Assembly: GCF_026213295.1 (NCBI RefSeq)
Contig: NC_079419.1
Coordinates: forward strand, 25,762,111-25,826,110
Origin: Gadus chalcogrammus
Taxonomy: Eukaryota > Chordata > Actinopteri > Gadiformes > Gadidae
DNA length: 64,000 bases
Direction: 5' to 3'
The notes beneath the pieces were generated by a model. That model saw only the letters and a list, made by a program, of their open reading frames with translations. It was not told the DNA's origin and did no database searches. Below, piece by piece: positions 54,884 through 64,000 of this stretch; the first letter of the stretch is position 1, and every line of letters begins with the position of its first letter. A program made the translations under genes and the position numbers.

Positions 54884-56134
54884 AGACGAATGAGAAACAG
54901 ACCTTAGTGATTCTCACCATTGGCGACAACCTGATTGAGATCAATACGACAAGAACGCATGGATCTAAATAGCACTTGTTGTAGTCCATTTTCGGAGAAT
55001 TGTAGTTTCAAGCTAGAGACACCAGAGGTCAGCAATACTCGCCATCGTGCAATGACGTCGGTTAGGAAGAGTGGAGTCTAAATACATTTTAAACAGTGCT
55101 GAAAGGAATCACCTTGTCATCTCTTCTTGACCCAATGAGGTTTTTCACAAAGGTTAAGGAAAGGAGGCATAAAGGTTAGGAGATTTGACTTTCCGAATTG
55201 GACCCAGCACTTTAGTGGGCATACATTGATGGTTGCTATCGACCCGAAGGGTAACATTACAACCGCCAATAGGCTGCAATGGCTACAGCACTCTCACTCA
55301 ATAATGTACTACATTCTAAAGTTGTTGTCCTCAGAAGTAACTTTGGGTCCAAGTTGAAAAATAAAGTTATCCTATCCCCAGGAAAGTTTTATCCTCCTTG
55401 CTGCCATGGAAACACACCAAAAGGGGTTCTGATAATCTCTCTGGTGATATTATATCATTATTTTTTAAATTGTACAATACTGTCCAATCTAAATGGTCAG
55501 TTGTGAACTTGTAACAATTTAAACTCTTCAATTGAATATAAAAGTATTTTATCAAGGAACTTGCAAGTTCAGGTATACATACACATATGTATACAGTATA
55601 TAACCCTATACAACATATTGAAGAGTCCTTCTTAAACTGGGTGAGCTGGGTCGGGTCTACCTTGGTCTTCTGAATCACAATCACATCTCAACACTGTATC
55701 GCTCCACTCTGGGTTCAGTCTTCCTCTGCCACACCCACAAACAGCAGTTATCGCGGTTTTGGTCACGTCCACCAACCTCAGATGGATGACCTCAAGCAGG
55801 GCTGGGGAAATGTGTAGTTCAGGTTAGAACCACAGAGGAAGAACGGAAGGAGATTTAATCTCTGACTGAAACATTGGTTCATCTTAACATCCATTATTTT
55901 TGTATAACAGCTGTCATTAAGAAACAACGGTTTTACGGTCTGCCACATTTATTGGAATACATTCTACTTCTTCTACTCAGAACCACATCCCCAATCACCA
56001 ACACTCGTGTGTGTCATGTTTGTCAAGGTCTTTGCACACTTACTGAGTTGTCCGGATCTACACCTTGCAGACCGAGTCTGATGCAAAGTGGACACAGCAC
56101 ATGACAGTTTTCCACTACCATGTCTTAAGTCATG
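54884..56134. other. Sequence without recognised gene or repeat
   Basis: I see no LINE, terminal repeat or spliced coding signal here. 54884-55080 may still belong to the 5' region of the Academ-like copy. Confidence 0.45.
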
Positions 56135-56138
56135 TTAA

Positions 56139-57634
56139 AGGTCCCATGACATGAAAATCTCACTTTATGAGGTTTTCTAACATAAATATGAGTTCCCCTA
56201 GCCTGCCTATGGTCCCCCAGTGGCTAAAACTTGCGTTTGGTGTAAAACGAGCACTAGCTGTTCTGCTCGCCTTTGAAAAAACGGAGGCTCAAGTGCGCTG
56301 ATTTGGAATGTCTGTGTTTAGGACGTCATCAAGCATGATGACGTCCTAAACGTCATCATGCTCCTCCCCTTACTCTGCCTGGCCCGCCCAGAGACGTTGG
56401 CCCACCAATGAGACTCGACCCTGCGAGCGCCACACGTGTGTGTGTGAATACACACACTGTAACGCAAGTGTTTCTTGTCGGTTCTTTGACGTGTCTTGTA
56501 TTTCCACAACAAGACTGTTGTGGGGGTTATCTGAGCCATGGTTGAGAAGGAATTGGGGGAAAGGAACTTTGGCTTTGACTCGCTGAAGTACATGAACTGC
56601 GACATGCCGCCTGTTGCCGCGAGGCAGCAGGCAGCGCGCGGTTCAGTCGACTTCAGGTTGATGTGAAAGTGGAAGAACCAGAGACGTTGCAGAACCCGAC
56701 AAAGTCGTTTGTGATTCATAATATCGTCTGGAGACGCACACAGCTTTTGGCCGTGATAATATGTATTATATGATATAGATATCTATGTATTATATGATAT
56801 TATTTAGATATAGAGCTCCAGGACTGTAATGCAAGTGTTGTACACTTCCTTGTTATTTGGATAACCGTTCTGCTTTTGGTGTTATGGCGCATAACACGTC
56901 GGACTCTCGTCTCTGGTATTTCTACAACGAGACTCGTATTGGGGGTTATCTCTGCCAAGGTTGAGAATGAATTGGGGGGAAGGAACTTTGGCTTTGACTC
57001 CCTCAAGAACATGAACCACGACATGGAGGAGAAAGGGATTGTTGGCGGCGAATGTCTCCCGCTTGAGCCCCGCTGAGGGACCACCGCCGGAGGCGGAGGT
57101 GCCTAAGCGCTGCCCGGCAACGATCCCTTTCTCCTCCTTGTCGCGGTTCAGTCTACTTCACATTGATGTGGACGTTGAAGAACCAGGAACGTCGGAGAAC
57201 CCAACGTGGTCGTTTGAGATTCATAATATCGGCTCTAACAGCTTTTGGCCGTGATAATATATATTATATGATATATCTATGTAGGCTATATGATAATATT
57301 TAGATATAGAGCTCCAGGACTCCCGTGTGTTCTAGAATATTTACAGAACACGGCTAAAGGCTGTGTGCGCCTCGCCATTGCATACATTCACTGTAAACAG
57401 AGCGCATGGTACCGTGGCTGCAAGCAGCTCAGGGCCACACCCCCCCCCTCCTCCTTGACCCGCCTCGCTCCTCCTCATTTGCATTATAGCTACAGACACC
57501 AAAACAGCGCATTTGGGGGAAGCTCAATGTGCGACTGGCTCGGAGTGGCTGTAACTCTGCACCACGGCTGAATTTCGGGAACGAAATGTATTCTATTAAA
57601 GAATACATAAAATAGCATGTCATGGGACCCCCGT
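56139..57634. mobile_element. TTAA-target hairpin-bearing element, second copy, 1496 bp
   Basis: aggtcccatgacatg (56139) after TTAA (56135-56138); mirrored catgtcatgggacc near 57628, then cccgt and TTAA (57635-57638). The interior holds two tandem units, about 56456-56823 and 56824-57322, each with a ggttatct-gccatggttgagaa-like phrase, an inverted arm and the cacacagcttttggccgtgataatat phrase. Unlike the 5365 copy it has no nested insertions. Small frames are not conserved between copies. Confidence 0.82.
57028..57134. repeat. Stem-loop of the hairpin-bearing TTAA family
   Basis: ggagaaagggattgttg (57028) pairs with caacgatccctttctcc (57134); the inner part pairs less well than at 9813-9903. 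Confidence 0.7.
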
Positions 57635-57761
57635 TTAACTGAAGAATTAAATATGTGATCATCGCAGTACAACAGTATAGGGTTCAATTGATTGTAATAC
57701 GATTATATTACGTTTTTTATGGCCGTAAAATACTGATTTTGGGTGCAAAGCTGTTTACAGT

Positions 57762-57832
57762 GTGTTTATTGACCTCCATGCTGCAGGCATGGAGGTCTGC
57801 AGCATGTGTTTATTGACCTCCATGCTGCAGGC
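57762..57832. repeat. 44-bp direct duplication holding a polyadenylation signal
   Basis: gtgtttattgacctccatgc occurs at 57762 and 57806, each followed by tgcagg; between them lies an inverted ccatgctgcaggcatgg. On the minus strand each copy contains aataaa (57765-57770 and 57809-57814). Confidence 0.85.
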
Positions 57833-57919
57833 TAGCAGTAAGGGAGCGCGGTGGGCCACAGAGGTGACCGTGCACAGGGTGGACCGTGATGGTGTAGATC
57901 TGCGCAGGGTCCAGGTCAC
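57818..57919 (-). CDS. Candidate exon resembling the end of a fibronectin type III domain
   Basis: The minus strand has a good acceptor (ctcttgtaccctcttcag, ending at 57920) and then an open frame in phase 1: DLDPAQIYTITVHPVHG followed by HLCGPPRSLTAS. The pattern L-x-P-x3-Y-T-I-T-V and a late G-P-P-x-S-x-T-A match the F and G strands of FN3 domains, which are often bounded by phase-1 introns. A weak donor (gag before gtcaat) would give a 102-bp, phase 1-1 exon; otherwise the frame stops at 57813 with AATAAA overlapping, as a terminal exon. A neighbouring exon was not found in the window. It could be chance or an unrelated gene remnant. Confidence 0.35.
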
Positions 57920-58002
57920 CTGAAGAGGGTACAAGAGTAATTATCTTCCTCATTGTAATATCCTCATCATCATACTGTAATTGTCAGACAGATAACTAGC
58001 AT

Positions 58003-58221
58003 TGTAGGAGCGGTCAGTAAATCAACGCGCATTCATTCTTTCGTAGTGTCCCGATGTGATCTTTATTGCGTAACCGTAACAGCAAAATAAATTAAACTCA
58101 TCTTAAACAGAAAACTCGATTCATCTCGTCATGCGGTTGAAAATCGTTTGCCCCTCCGCTCTGTAGCCAAAAACACCTGTGCTCAGGTGACGTCTACATA
58201 TAGATTTACCACCCCCTGACA
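58003..58221 (-). repeat. Candidate 3' LTR of the BEL/Pao element
   Basis: TG...CA edges (tgtaggagcggtcag at 58003 and accccctgaca at 58221), about 219 bp. On the minus strand it has ctatatgtag (TATA-like) and caataaagatc (polyadenylation-type) in the right order. It lies beyond the 3' end of the BEL coding region in the same orientation, separated by an L2 tail. The 5' LTR would be right of the window, so identity cannot be tested here. Confidence 0.45.
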
Positions 58222-58354
58222 TCATCATTGCATCATCATCATCATCATCATCGTAATCATTGCGTGTCAACATGATCAATAGTATTTCATCATAAGTTAC
58301 TCACATGAATATGATTAATCTGACATTAATCATATTAAAAACACAAAACACAAA
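58222..58354. other. ATC-repeat and AT-rich spacer
   Basis: tcatcatcatcatcatcatc at about 58230-58250 and an AT-rich run with a small inverted repeat (atgattaatctgacattaatcat, 58310-58332). Possibly BEL 3' internal sequence. Confidence 0.4.
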
Positions 58355-58775
58355 TCAGTGTAATGGCTTCAACCCTCCGGCCCCTAATTGACCGGTATAG
58401 GACAAATCATACATTTATTACATTTACATTTACAGTGCCTTCACGGACTTGCCCCCCTCTACCTTCACTCACTCCCCCCCCTGACAACCTCACGTACACT
58501 CCTCACCCCCCCGACAACCTCACGTACACTCCGTTCAGGATCCACTCACACCCTCCAAACCCGACATACGAAGCTGTGCACCATGGGTGATCGGGCCTTT
58601 TCAGACTACAGCTCTTTTTAAACGGAACCTCAAAACCCATCTCTTTAAAAGAGCATTTAGCTAAACTTTCTTTGAGGTTCCCTCTTGTAATAGTTTTTTT
58701 TCTCTGAAGCACTTTGAGATTCTTGAATATAAAGTGCATTATAAATAAAATGTATTATTATTATTGTTATTATTT
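58355..58775 (+). repeat. L2/CR1-type LINE 3' end, 5' truncated
   Basis: A broken C-terminal frame (TRHTKLCTMGDRAFSDYSS) and aacggaacctcaaaacccatctctttaaa-type text, then the tail cactttgagattcttgaata, aagtgcattataaataaaatgtatt and ATT repeats to 58775. Opposite in orientation to the BEL element, which it separates from its likely LTR. Confidence 0.85.
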
Positions 58776-58954
58776 ACATAGGAAGCACGCACATTTTTTT
58801 TTACCACAGAATTTCATAAAAAAAGTTCATAAAAAAAAAGATTCAACGCAGGTCCTTGTTTGAGAAAAAGAGAAAAAATAGAGAAAAAAGGTTCAACTAA
58901 GGTTTCAGGGGTCAAATAAGAAAAAAGGGCATAGGTCCGACCTGTCTCATCAGG

Positions 58955-60278
58955 TCATGTCTTGTAGAAGGCACAGCTTTGTGATGGACCTTTCCAGGGT
59001 GCCATTTTGTGTTTTGAACGTATATGTCCCTTTTTGTCGGGGATGGTTTCTGTGATTCTGCCCATGGGCCAGGAGTTGTGTGGTGAGCTTTCATCAATGA
59101 TCAGCGCTGTGTCTCCATTCTTTAGATTATTTTTAACCTTATTCAATTTCTGTCTCTCCTGTAGCAATGGGAGGTACTCTCGTGTCCAGCGTTTCCAGAA
59201 GAGATCAGCTATGTATTGGGTTTGTTTCCATCTTCTTCTGGAATAGGTATAACTTTTGTTGAAGAGTCCAGGTGGAAGAGTAGGCAGTCGCTTCATTTGA
59301 AGCAGGTGGTTGGGTGTCAGAGGTTCTGGATCCTTCACCTCCTGAGATAAGAATGTGATGGGCCGGTCATTCATGATCGCCTCTACTTCACATAAAGCTG
59401 TTTGAAGACTCTCGTCATCCAGGGTCTGTTCCTTTGTGATGGAGTAGAGGATCTTTTTGATTATCTGGATGAGCCATAGGGTGGATTGAAAGTCCATTTG
59501 ATACCTTCAGCGTGAATAGAATGCTTGATCTTACCGAGGTTAAGGTGAGTAAGTGCTTCTCGAAGCTCCCGTTCTGCCCCAACGAAATTTGTACCGTTGT
59601 CCGAAACAATCTCCTTCACTTGGCCTCGTCTGCAGATAAATTGTCAGAGTGTAGAAATGCAGGAGTCTGTATCCATTGAGTACGCCATATCTAGGTGTAC
59701 GGCTCTGCTTGCGAGGCACGTAAACAAGGCTCCATACCTTTTACTTTGCTGCGGCCACACTTGACTTCTATGGGACCAAAGTAGTCCAGTCCAGTATGGG
59801 TAAAGGGTGGCAAGTCAGGTGTTATCTTGTTTAGAGGTAGGTCGGACATTCTTTGTGTCATTGCTGTGCCATGCCATCTCCTGCAGAGTACACAATCCTG
59901 TGTAATCGCAGCAGAGTTTACTCTAATGATCCAGTATTTTGTTCTGAGTTTTGCAATCATTTGATTTCTTCCACAATGACCCACCAAGGTGTGGGTGTGG
60001 TGTAGGAGTATTTTTGACAGGTGGTTGTCCTTAGGCAGAACGGCAGGATGTTTGGTTTCCTCTGGCATAGCCATCTTACTTAGTCTGCCTCCAACTCTTA
60101 GGATTCCATGTTGGAGGATGGGATCTAGTTTATAGATCCTACTACTTCTCTTTATAGGCAAGCCCTTTTGTAGAGAGGTCACCTCATCTGGGAAGGATTG
60201 TTGTTGGACATAGGATACGAGTGATTGCTCAGTCTTGGCTAGATCCTCCACAGACAGCTGTGGGTCCAAGTCACTCAT
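58955..60278 (-). pseudogene. BEL/Pao integrase and C-terminal DUF5641-like tail
   Basis: 60278-59691: H2C2 zinc-binding part (HTHTLVGHCGRNQMIAKLRT, DCVLCRRWHG) and start of the DDE core (THTGLDYFGPIEVK, first Asp). After frame changes SDNGTNFVGAERELREAL (second Asp, about 59610-59560) is readable. The block with the third acid, expected at about 59480, is not visible; a small deletion with frameshift follows NPPYGSS. 59497-58955 carries LQTALCEVEAIMNDRPIT, LTPNHLLQMKRLPTLPPG and MGRITETIPDKKGHIR, the tail that usually contacts target DNA. Confidence 0.82.
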
Positions 60279-60410
60279 TTTTCTTTTTAAGTTCGATTGT
60301 TACAGATTTTCTTTGATTTTTAAGAGCCAGGCTCAATAAAAAAAGTGCTCAATAAAACGAGTCAGCGGACTTTGATTCTGCAGCGCATTGGGATCACTGG
60401 CCAGTCGGTT

Positions 60411-60890
60411 TCAGGTTGCATCAGGAAATCTGGCCCCTCTCAGCCAGTGTCCTTCTTGAAGGAAGGTCTCAGCTTTCATGCCTCTTGATGCAATGTCTGC
60501 GGGAATGAGTCCAGTTCTTATGTGGCGCCATTGGGATTTGTGTGTCAGATCCCGAATAGTGGACACTCTGTTGGCCACATAGGTTTGAAACCTTCTGGAG
60601 TCATTTTGGATGTATTTTAAGACGGCAGTGCTGTCGGTCCAAAAAATGGAGTCTCCGAGGGTTAACTCAAGCTCTCTTTTCAGCATCCTGTCTATCCTAG
60701 CAGCAAGGACTGCGCTGGCAAGCTCCAGCCTTGGGATTGTCACCACCTTTAAAGGTGTAACTCTTGCCTTCCCAATCACAAACGCAATGTGAGGTAGTCC
60801 ACCGTCCCTAGTCAGCTTCAGATAGCTGACTGTCCCATAACCTTGCTCGCTTGTCGCAGAAGAGGTGCATCTGTGCTTCAGTAACTTCAT
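60411..60890 (-). pseudogene. BEL/Pao RNase H region
   Basis: A 159-codon frame: LPHIAFVIGKARVTPLKVVT, IPRLELASAVLAARIDRML, SIFWTDSTAVLKYIQND, RFQTYVANRVSTIRDL and GLIPADIASRGM. The Asp in WTDS and the Glu in RLEL are the expected acidic residues; the fold degrades RNA in the RNA-DNA hybrid. The preceding frame overlaps with a frameshift at about 60890-60808. Confidence 0.8.
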
Positions 60891-61757
60891 AATCTGGTGG
60901 CTTAAGGCATCTCCTGATTCTTAGGCTGGTAATCAGGTTGAGATCTTTCAGCCAACTTTTCCATTTATCTATGTAAGCAGTTGGTATCGATTCATCCCAT
61001 TCACAATTTAGCTTGCACAGGTCCTGCAGTATTCCTTTTCCTGTCAGCATGACTGGTGCTAGGAACCCAAGAGGATCGTATACTGAGTTCAACACGGACA
61101 AAATGCTTCTACGTGTGACTGATGGTTGTCTTGGGGTGATCGAGAAGAATAACATATCCCACTCAGTGTCCCATCGCATGCCAAGAGCTCTTTCTACGGG
61201 CAGTTTGTCTTTGTCGAGGTCCAGATCTTTGACCTCTTTTGCTCTCTCTTCAGCTGTAACAGAGGCAAGGACTGCACGACTGTTACTGGTCCATTTGGTC
61301 AGCTTAAATCCACCTCTGGCGCACACTGATCTGACCTCTTTCACCAGACAGATTGCTTGGCTCCCTAACCCTAACCCTCTACATAAAAGTTGTGGCGGAT
61401 GGTGTTGAGAACTTCAGTGCTATAGTCTCCTTCCTTATCTTTCGCTGTCCGCTTCAGTGCGAAATTGGCACAGCTCGGGGATGAGACTGCTCCAAAGAGA
61501 TGCACCATCAGTCCACATCATGTTTAGGTATTCTTACTTGATGGAACATTCCTTCGATGTCCCCCATCACTGCTACTGGTTCCTGTTGGAATCGGAGGAG
61601 TACACCCAACAAAGTTCAGGGAAGTTCCTTGGAATGAAGAGGCACAATCGAACACCATCCAGATTGTCTTTTTACTTTTGTGGTAGACATCATGGGGAGG
61701 AATGTACCACAGTCTTCCAACTTTCCGGGGGAGTTGTTCCTCTGACACTTTCTGCAT
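60808..61757 (-). pseudogene. BEL/Pao reverse transcriptase, catalytic box lost
   Basis: Segments: 61757-61524 (LWYIPPHDVYHKSKKTIWMV, FDCASSFQGTSLN), then in another frame AVSSPSCANFALKRTAKD and NTIRHNFYV (about 61470-61382), then 61344-60808 (VRSVCARGGFKLTKWTSNSR, LGMRWDTEWDMLFFSI, VLNSVYDPLGFLAPVMLTGK). The YxDD box should follow FYV; in its place are (TTAGGG)n-type bases at 61363-61378 and stops. The RT cannot be active. Confidence 0.78.
61363..61378 (-). repeat. Short telomere-type repeat (CCCTAA)n
   Basis: ccctaaccctaaccct, 16 bases, i.e. TTAGGG repeats on the BEL coding strand, inside the RT gene where the catalytic box should be. Confidence 0.9.
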
Positions 61758-62565
61758 GCCCTTTTCTCAAGACATCACTCATAAAGCCTTTATAGTCTTT
61801 CCGAAGGGCTTCATCTTTCTGGAATTTGTATGCAAGACTTAGTGCCCTTTGTTCCGCCAACTTCCTGTTTTTTGGCAGCCTGATGTTATCCTGACGGAAC
61901 GTTAGTGGTATTTCATAGTGGCCATCTTTCCTTTTGACTGAGCTGTTCATCATATGCAAGAATTTCTTATCTTCAAATGAGTTTTCTTGTTTTTCATTGC
62001 AGGCCAACTCTGAAAATTCCTGGTTGTATTGGTGTACAAGAAGCTCTTCCAGCTTCGGACCATGCTCGTCCATAGGTGCAGTACTGCCCAGAGGTCCATT
62101 TATAGTCCAACCTAGGCATGTTAGGACTGCGTAGGGCCCCTCCCATTGACTATTGATCACTTTCAGTGGCTCCATAGCCTTTGGGATATTTGCACCGATC
62201 AATAGGCCTACTTCCGCTTTGATGGGTCTTAAGTGGACATCCTTTAGGTTAGGCCATCTTTTTATGCCCGTCTCTGTAGGAATGTTCTCTTGACTGACAG
62301 GAATGGCATTTTGTGTGAAGACCTCAGGAAGCTCTATGAAGCAGCTGCCATCCAGGCTGCATATTTCCAGTCCTCTCATAGCATAGGTTTTCACAGGCTT
62401 TTCATGACCCATCGCTCGGAGTAGGATCCCTCTTCTCTTTCCTCTCACAGCTAACTGTTCCATCAGTTTCTCCGTGACAAAAGTAGCATTGCTTCCAGGG
62501 TCTAGGAATGCATAGGTTTCTATCAAACAGCTGCCTTTATGTGCCTTCATCTTTACAGGTACCAC
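61690..62565 (-). pseudogene. BEL/Pao aspartic protease and RT approach region
   Basis: A 291-codon frame: SCLIETYAFLDPGSNATFVT carries the DxGS-type active site as D-P-G-S, then EICSLDGSCFIELPEVFTQN, VGLLIGANIPKAMEPL and VLTCLGWTINGPLG; this is the retropepsin domain of BEL elements (DUF1758-like). The frame continues into the region ahead of RT (YEIPLTFRQDNIRLPKNRKL and a Gln/Leu-rich helix). Pro in place of Thr/Ser in D-x-G is odd but occurs in BEL copies. Confidence 0.78.
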
Positions 62566-62567
62566 TG

Positions 62568-62909
62568 CTAGTCTGTGGTTCTGTCCTCTGTTTGTGCTAC
62601 TGATGACACCATAGCAATTTGTGCTGCTGATGAAACTTTAGCAATGCAATTGCTCCTGGTGTCTGAATCCTGCTTAGCTGCTGGCTTGGTATTTCCTGCA
62701 GTAAAGTTCTCTATATGCAAGGGATTGGGGTGTTTCTTTTCACAGGAACGACACGTGAGACGCTTCTTGCATTCTTTACTCATATGACCTCTAACCAAGC
62801 AGGCAAAGCAGAGTCCATTTTTCTTTAGCAGCTCAACCTTCTCCTTGTGGGGAATCTTTGCTATTGCTGCGCATGTTTCCATCACATGATCTCCTTTACA
62901 GAAGCACAA
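62568..62909 (-). pseudogene. BEL/Pao zinc-knuckle region
   Basis: CFCKGDHVMETC, GLCFACLVRGHMSKECKKR and LTCRSCEKKHPNPLH: two to three CCHC-like sets with C-x2-C-x4-H-x4-C spacing, the nucleocapsid type that binds the element RNA. It is followed after one stop by the protease. Confidence 0.8.
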
Positions 62910-63122
62910 GGCTTGACGAAAGCATCCATGGCCATACGGATGCCCTCTGGCCTGTCTGCCCTTTTCCGTGCATTGATGTTCTTGTTAGTTTCTGTCTGGG
63001 AACGCCAGTCGTAGCAAAGCTTTTCTTGCTGCTAGATCTCATATACGGTATGGCTCTTTTGTATTATCTCTCATCTGTGCTTCCGGCAAGGTCCTGGATA
63101 TCCCCGAAGACGGGATCTTGAA

Positions 63123-63981
63123 TTATTCTTGTTTTTCCATAAACATAACAAGATCATGGAATTTAGGTCTCTGCTGTGTTCTTGAAGTGATGTCACATAT
63201 AGCCGACCGCCATTTCTCTCGAAGTTTAAAAGGGACATTGGAAACAAGTCTTTTCTTGTTAGATTGTAGGTCCAGCTCTGACATGTATGGAAGGTCCTGA
63301 ACTGCATTACCACAGCCTCTTATATAGAGGGTGTAGCTATGAAGTGCCTTTCCATCATCTGTACGTATTTGGTTCCAGTTTAAGGCCTTTTCAATATATG
63401 CAGATGTGACCTTGAAATCATCGCCAAAATGATATTTAAGTAGGCGCTTTGCTTCCTCATAACCAGTTGTGGCGTTCATGTGAAAACAGCTTTGAACTAG
63501 TTCCTTTGGCTGACCTACAGTATACTGTTCTAAGAAGCACAGTCAATCCTCTGTACTGTTGGTTTTGTCCTCGATGTTGTGATTAAAAGCCTTCATAAAT
63601 GGCCTGAAAGTGAGAGGATCACCGTCAAACACCAGCACCTCTCTTCTTGGGAGTTTAGATTCTTTCTGCTGTATCACTAGCGGATCCGCCATGTCTGTCT
63701 GTCTTTGTATAATGTTTGAGATTGATGCTCTGAGCTATTTCACTTCTTGGAGTGGAGTCGCCTTGTATGTATGGTCCATCAGATTCAGCAACTCTAGGTA
63801 TGTGAGGGTTTGTTGCAGCCCTTGGTGGTTGCTCAGACCTTTTTATGATTCCAGTTAGTGATGGGTACTGAGTATGTATCATCTTTTGTAAGGGTGTTTT
63901 AGGTATGGTTCCTATCCGTGCAAACTCCAGTTGTGCTAGGCTTCCTTCTATATTGTCAGATGCGTTTATTTTTTCCTCCAT
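63123..63981 (-). pseudogene. BEL/Pao gag-like N-terminal region
   Basis: Two open stretches, 63981-63655 (MEEKINASDNIEGSLAQLEF) and 63479-63123 (ATTGYEEAKRLLKYHFGDDF, DLPYMSELDLQSNKKRLVSN, PFKLREKWRS). The second matches the conserved gag segment of BEL elements that precedes the zinc knuckle. The part between them (63654-63480) is out of frame with a stop. Confidence 0.75.
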
Positions 63982-64000
63982 TTCTTTTCCAGATCCTGAT

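Larger units (their letters stand above)
58780..64000 (-). mobile_element. BEL/Pao LTR retrotransposon, decayed, 5' end beyond the window
   Basis: Order on the minus strand from 64000: gag-like region, zinc knuckle, aspartic protease, RT, RNase H, integrase, C-terminal DUF5641-like tail. Protease before RT before integrase, with the long spacer region between protease and RT, is the BEL/Pao pattern. Many frame breaks. 58780-58954 is A/T-rich and non-coding. Confidence 0.9.

Noticed and set aside
61363..61378. Chromosome end or fusion site
   Set aside because: Only 16 bases of telomere-type repeat inside a retrotransposon; far too short for a relic of a telomere.

Overview
The window is eukaryotic and reads as a teleost (ray-finned fish) chromosome. 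It has spliced exons of a vertebrate gene with GT-AG introns, long TG microsatellites, and a dense, deeply nested load of the transposon classes typical of fish: L2/CR1 and I-type LINEs, BEL/Pao and Gypsy LTR elements, hAT, PIF-Harbinger, TTAA-target (Kolobok- or piggyBac-like), Academ-like and Helitron-like DNA elements, and a tRNA-derived SINE. Nothing here is bacterial: there are no operons, ribosome binding sites or CRISPR arrays.

Host genes. One gene is certain. The last four coding exons of ubac1 (ubiquitin-associated domain containing 1) lie on the + strand at 17644-20388. The 17 kb upstream hold only repeats, so the 5' exons are either beyond the left edge or too short and isolated for me to recognise. 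A possible single fibronectin-III-like exon lies on the - strand at 57818-57919. Everything else I can identify is repeat-derived.

Layout. 0-4.7 kb: an L2/CR1-type LINE (- strand) with an SGNH-esterase ORF1, cut by a TTAA element and an 8-bp-TSD hAT MITE whose removal restores the reading frame. 4.7-12.9 kb: a nest in which a TTAA-target element with big hairpins (5365-12033) is itself split by hAT elements and by a Gypsy gag-LTR fragment with a tRNA-Pro-type primer site. 12.96-17.4 kb: a Helentron/Helitron2-like element invaded by a 726-bp foldback, a Harbinger copy and a hAT carrying a SINE; its 3' half is tandemly duplicated next to ubac1. 17.6-21.4 kb: ubac1. 21.8-27.7 kb: a 5.9-kb Academ-like DNA transposon with zinc-finger, nuclease-like and C8 modules, inactivated. 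28.9-33.7 kb: a complete hAT element with perfect 8-bp TSD and one uninterrupted 778-787-codon transposase, the best candidate for a recently active element. 34-37.8 kb: an I-type LINE remnant with RNase H, with hAT insertions. 37.8-42.5 kb: a hAT with a dimerisation remnant, a solo LTR and MITEs. 42.6-46.4 kb: a full-length L2 with a 1047-codon ORF whose RT box reads YADN. 46.4-52.4 kb: MITEs, a hAT, a Harbinger leader and a head-to-tail pair of Helitron-like repeats. 52.4-54.9 kb: a second, divergent Academ-like copy. 56.1-57.6 kb: a second copy of the hairpin TTAA family. 58-64 kb: a decayed BEL/Pao element (- strand) running off the right edge, whose RT catalytic site has been replaced by telomere-type repeat.

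The calls rest on target-site duplications, terminal inverted repeats and protein motifs read directly from the sequence. Family names are from general knowledge; no database search was possible.
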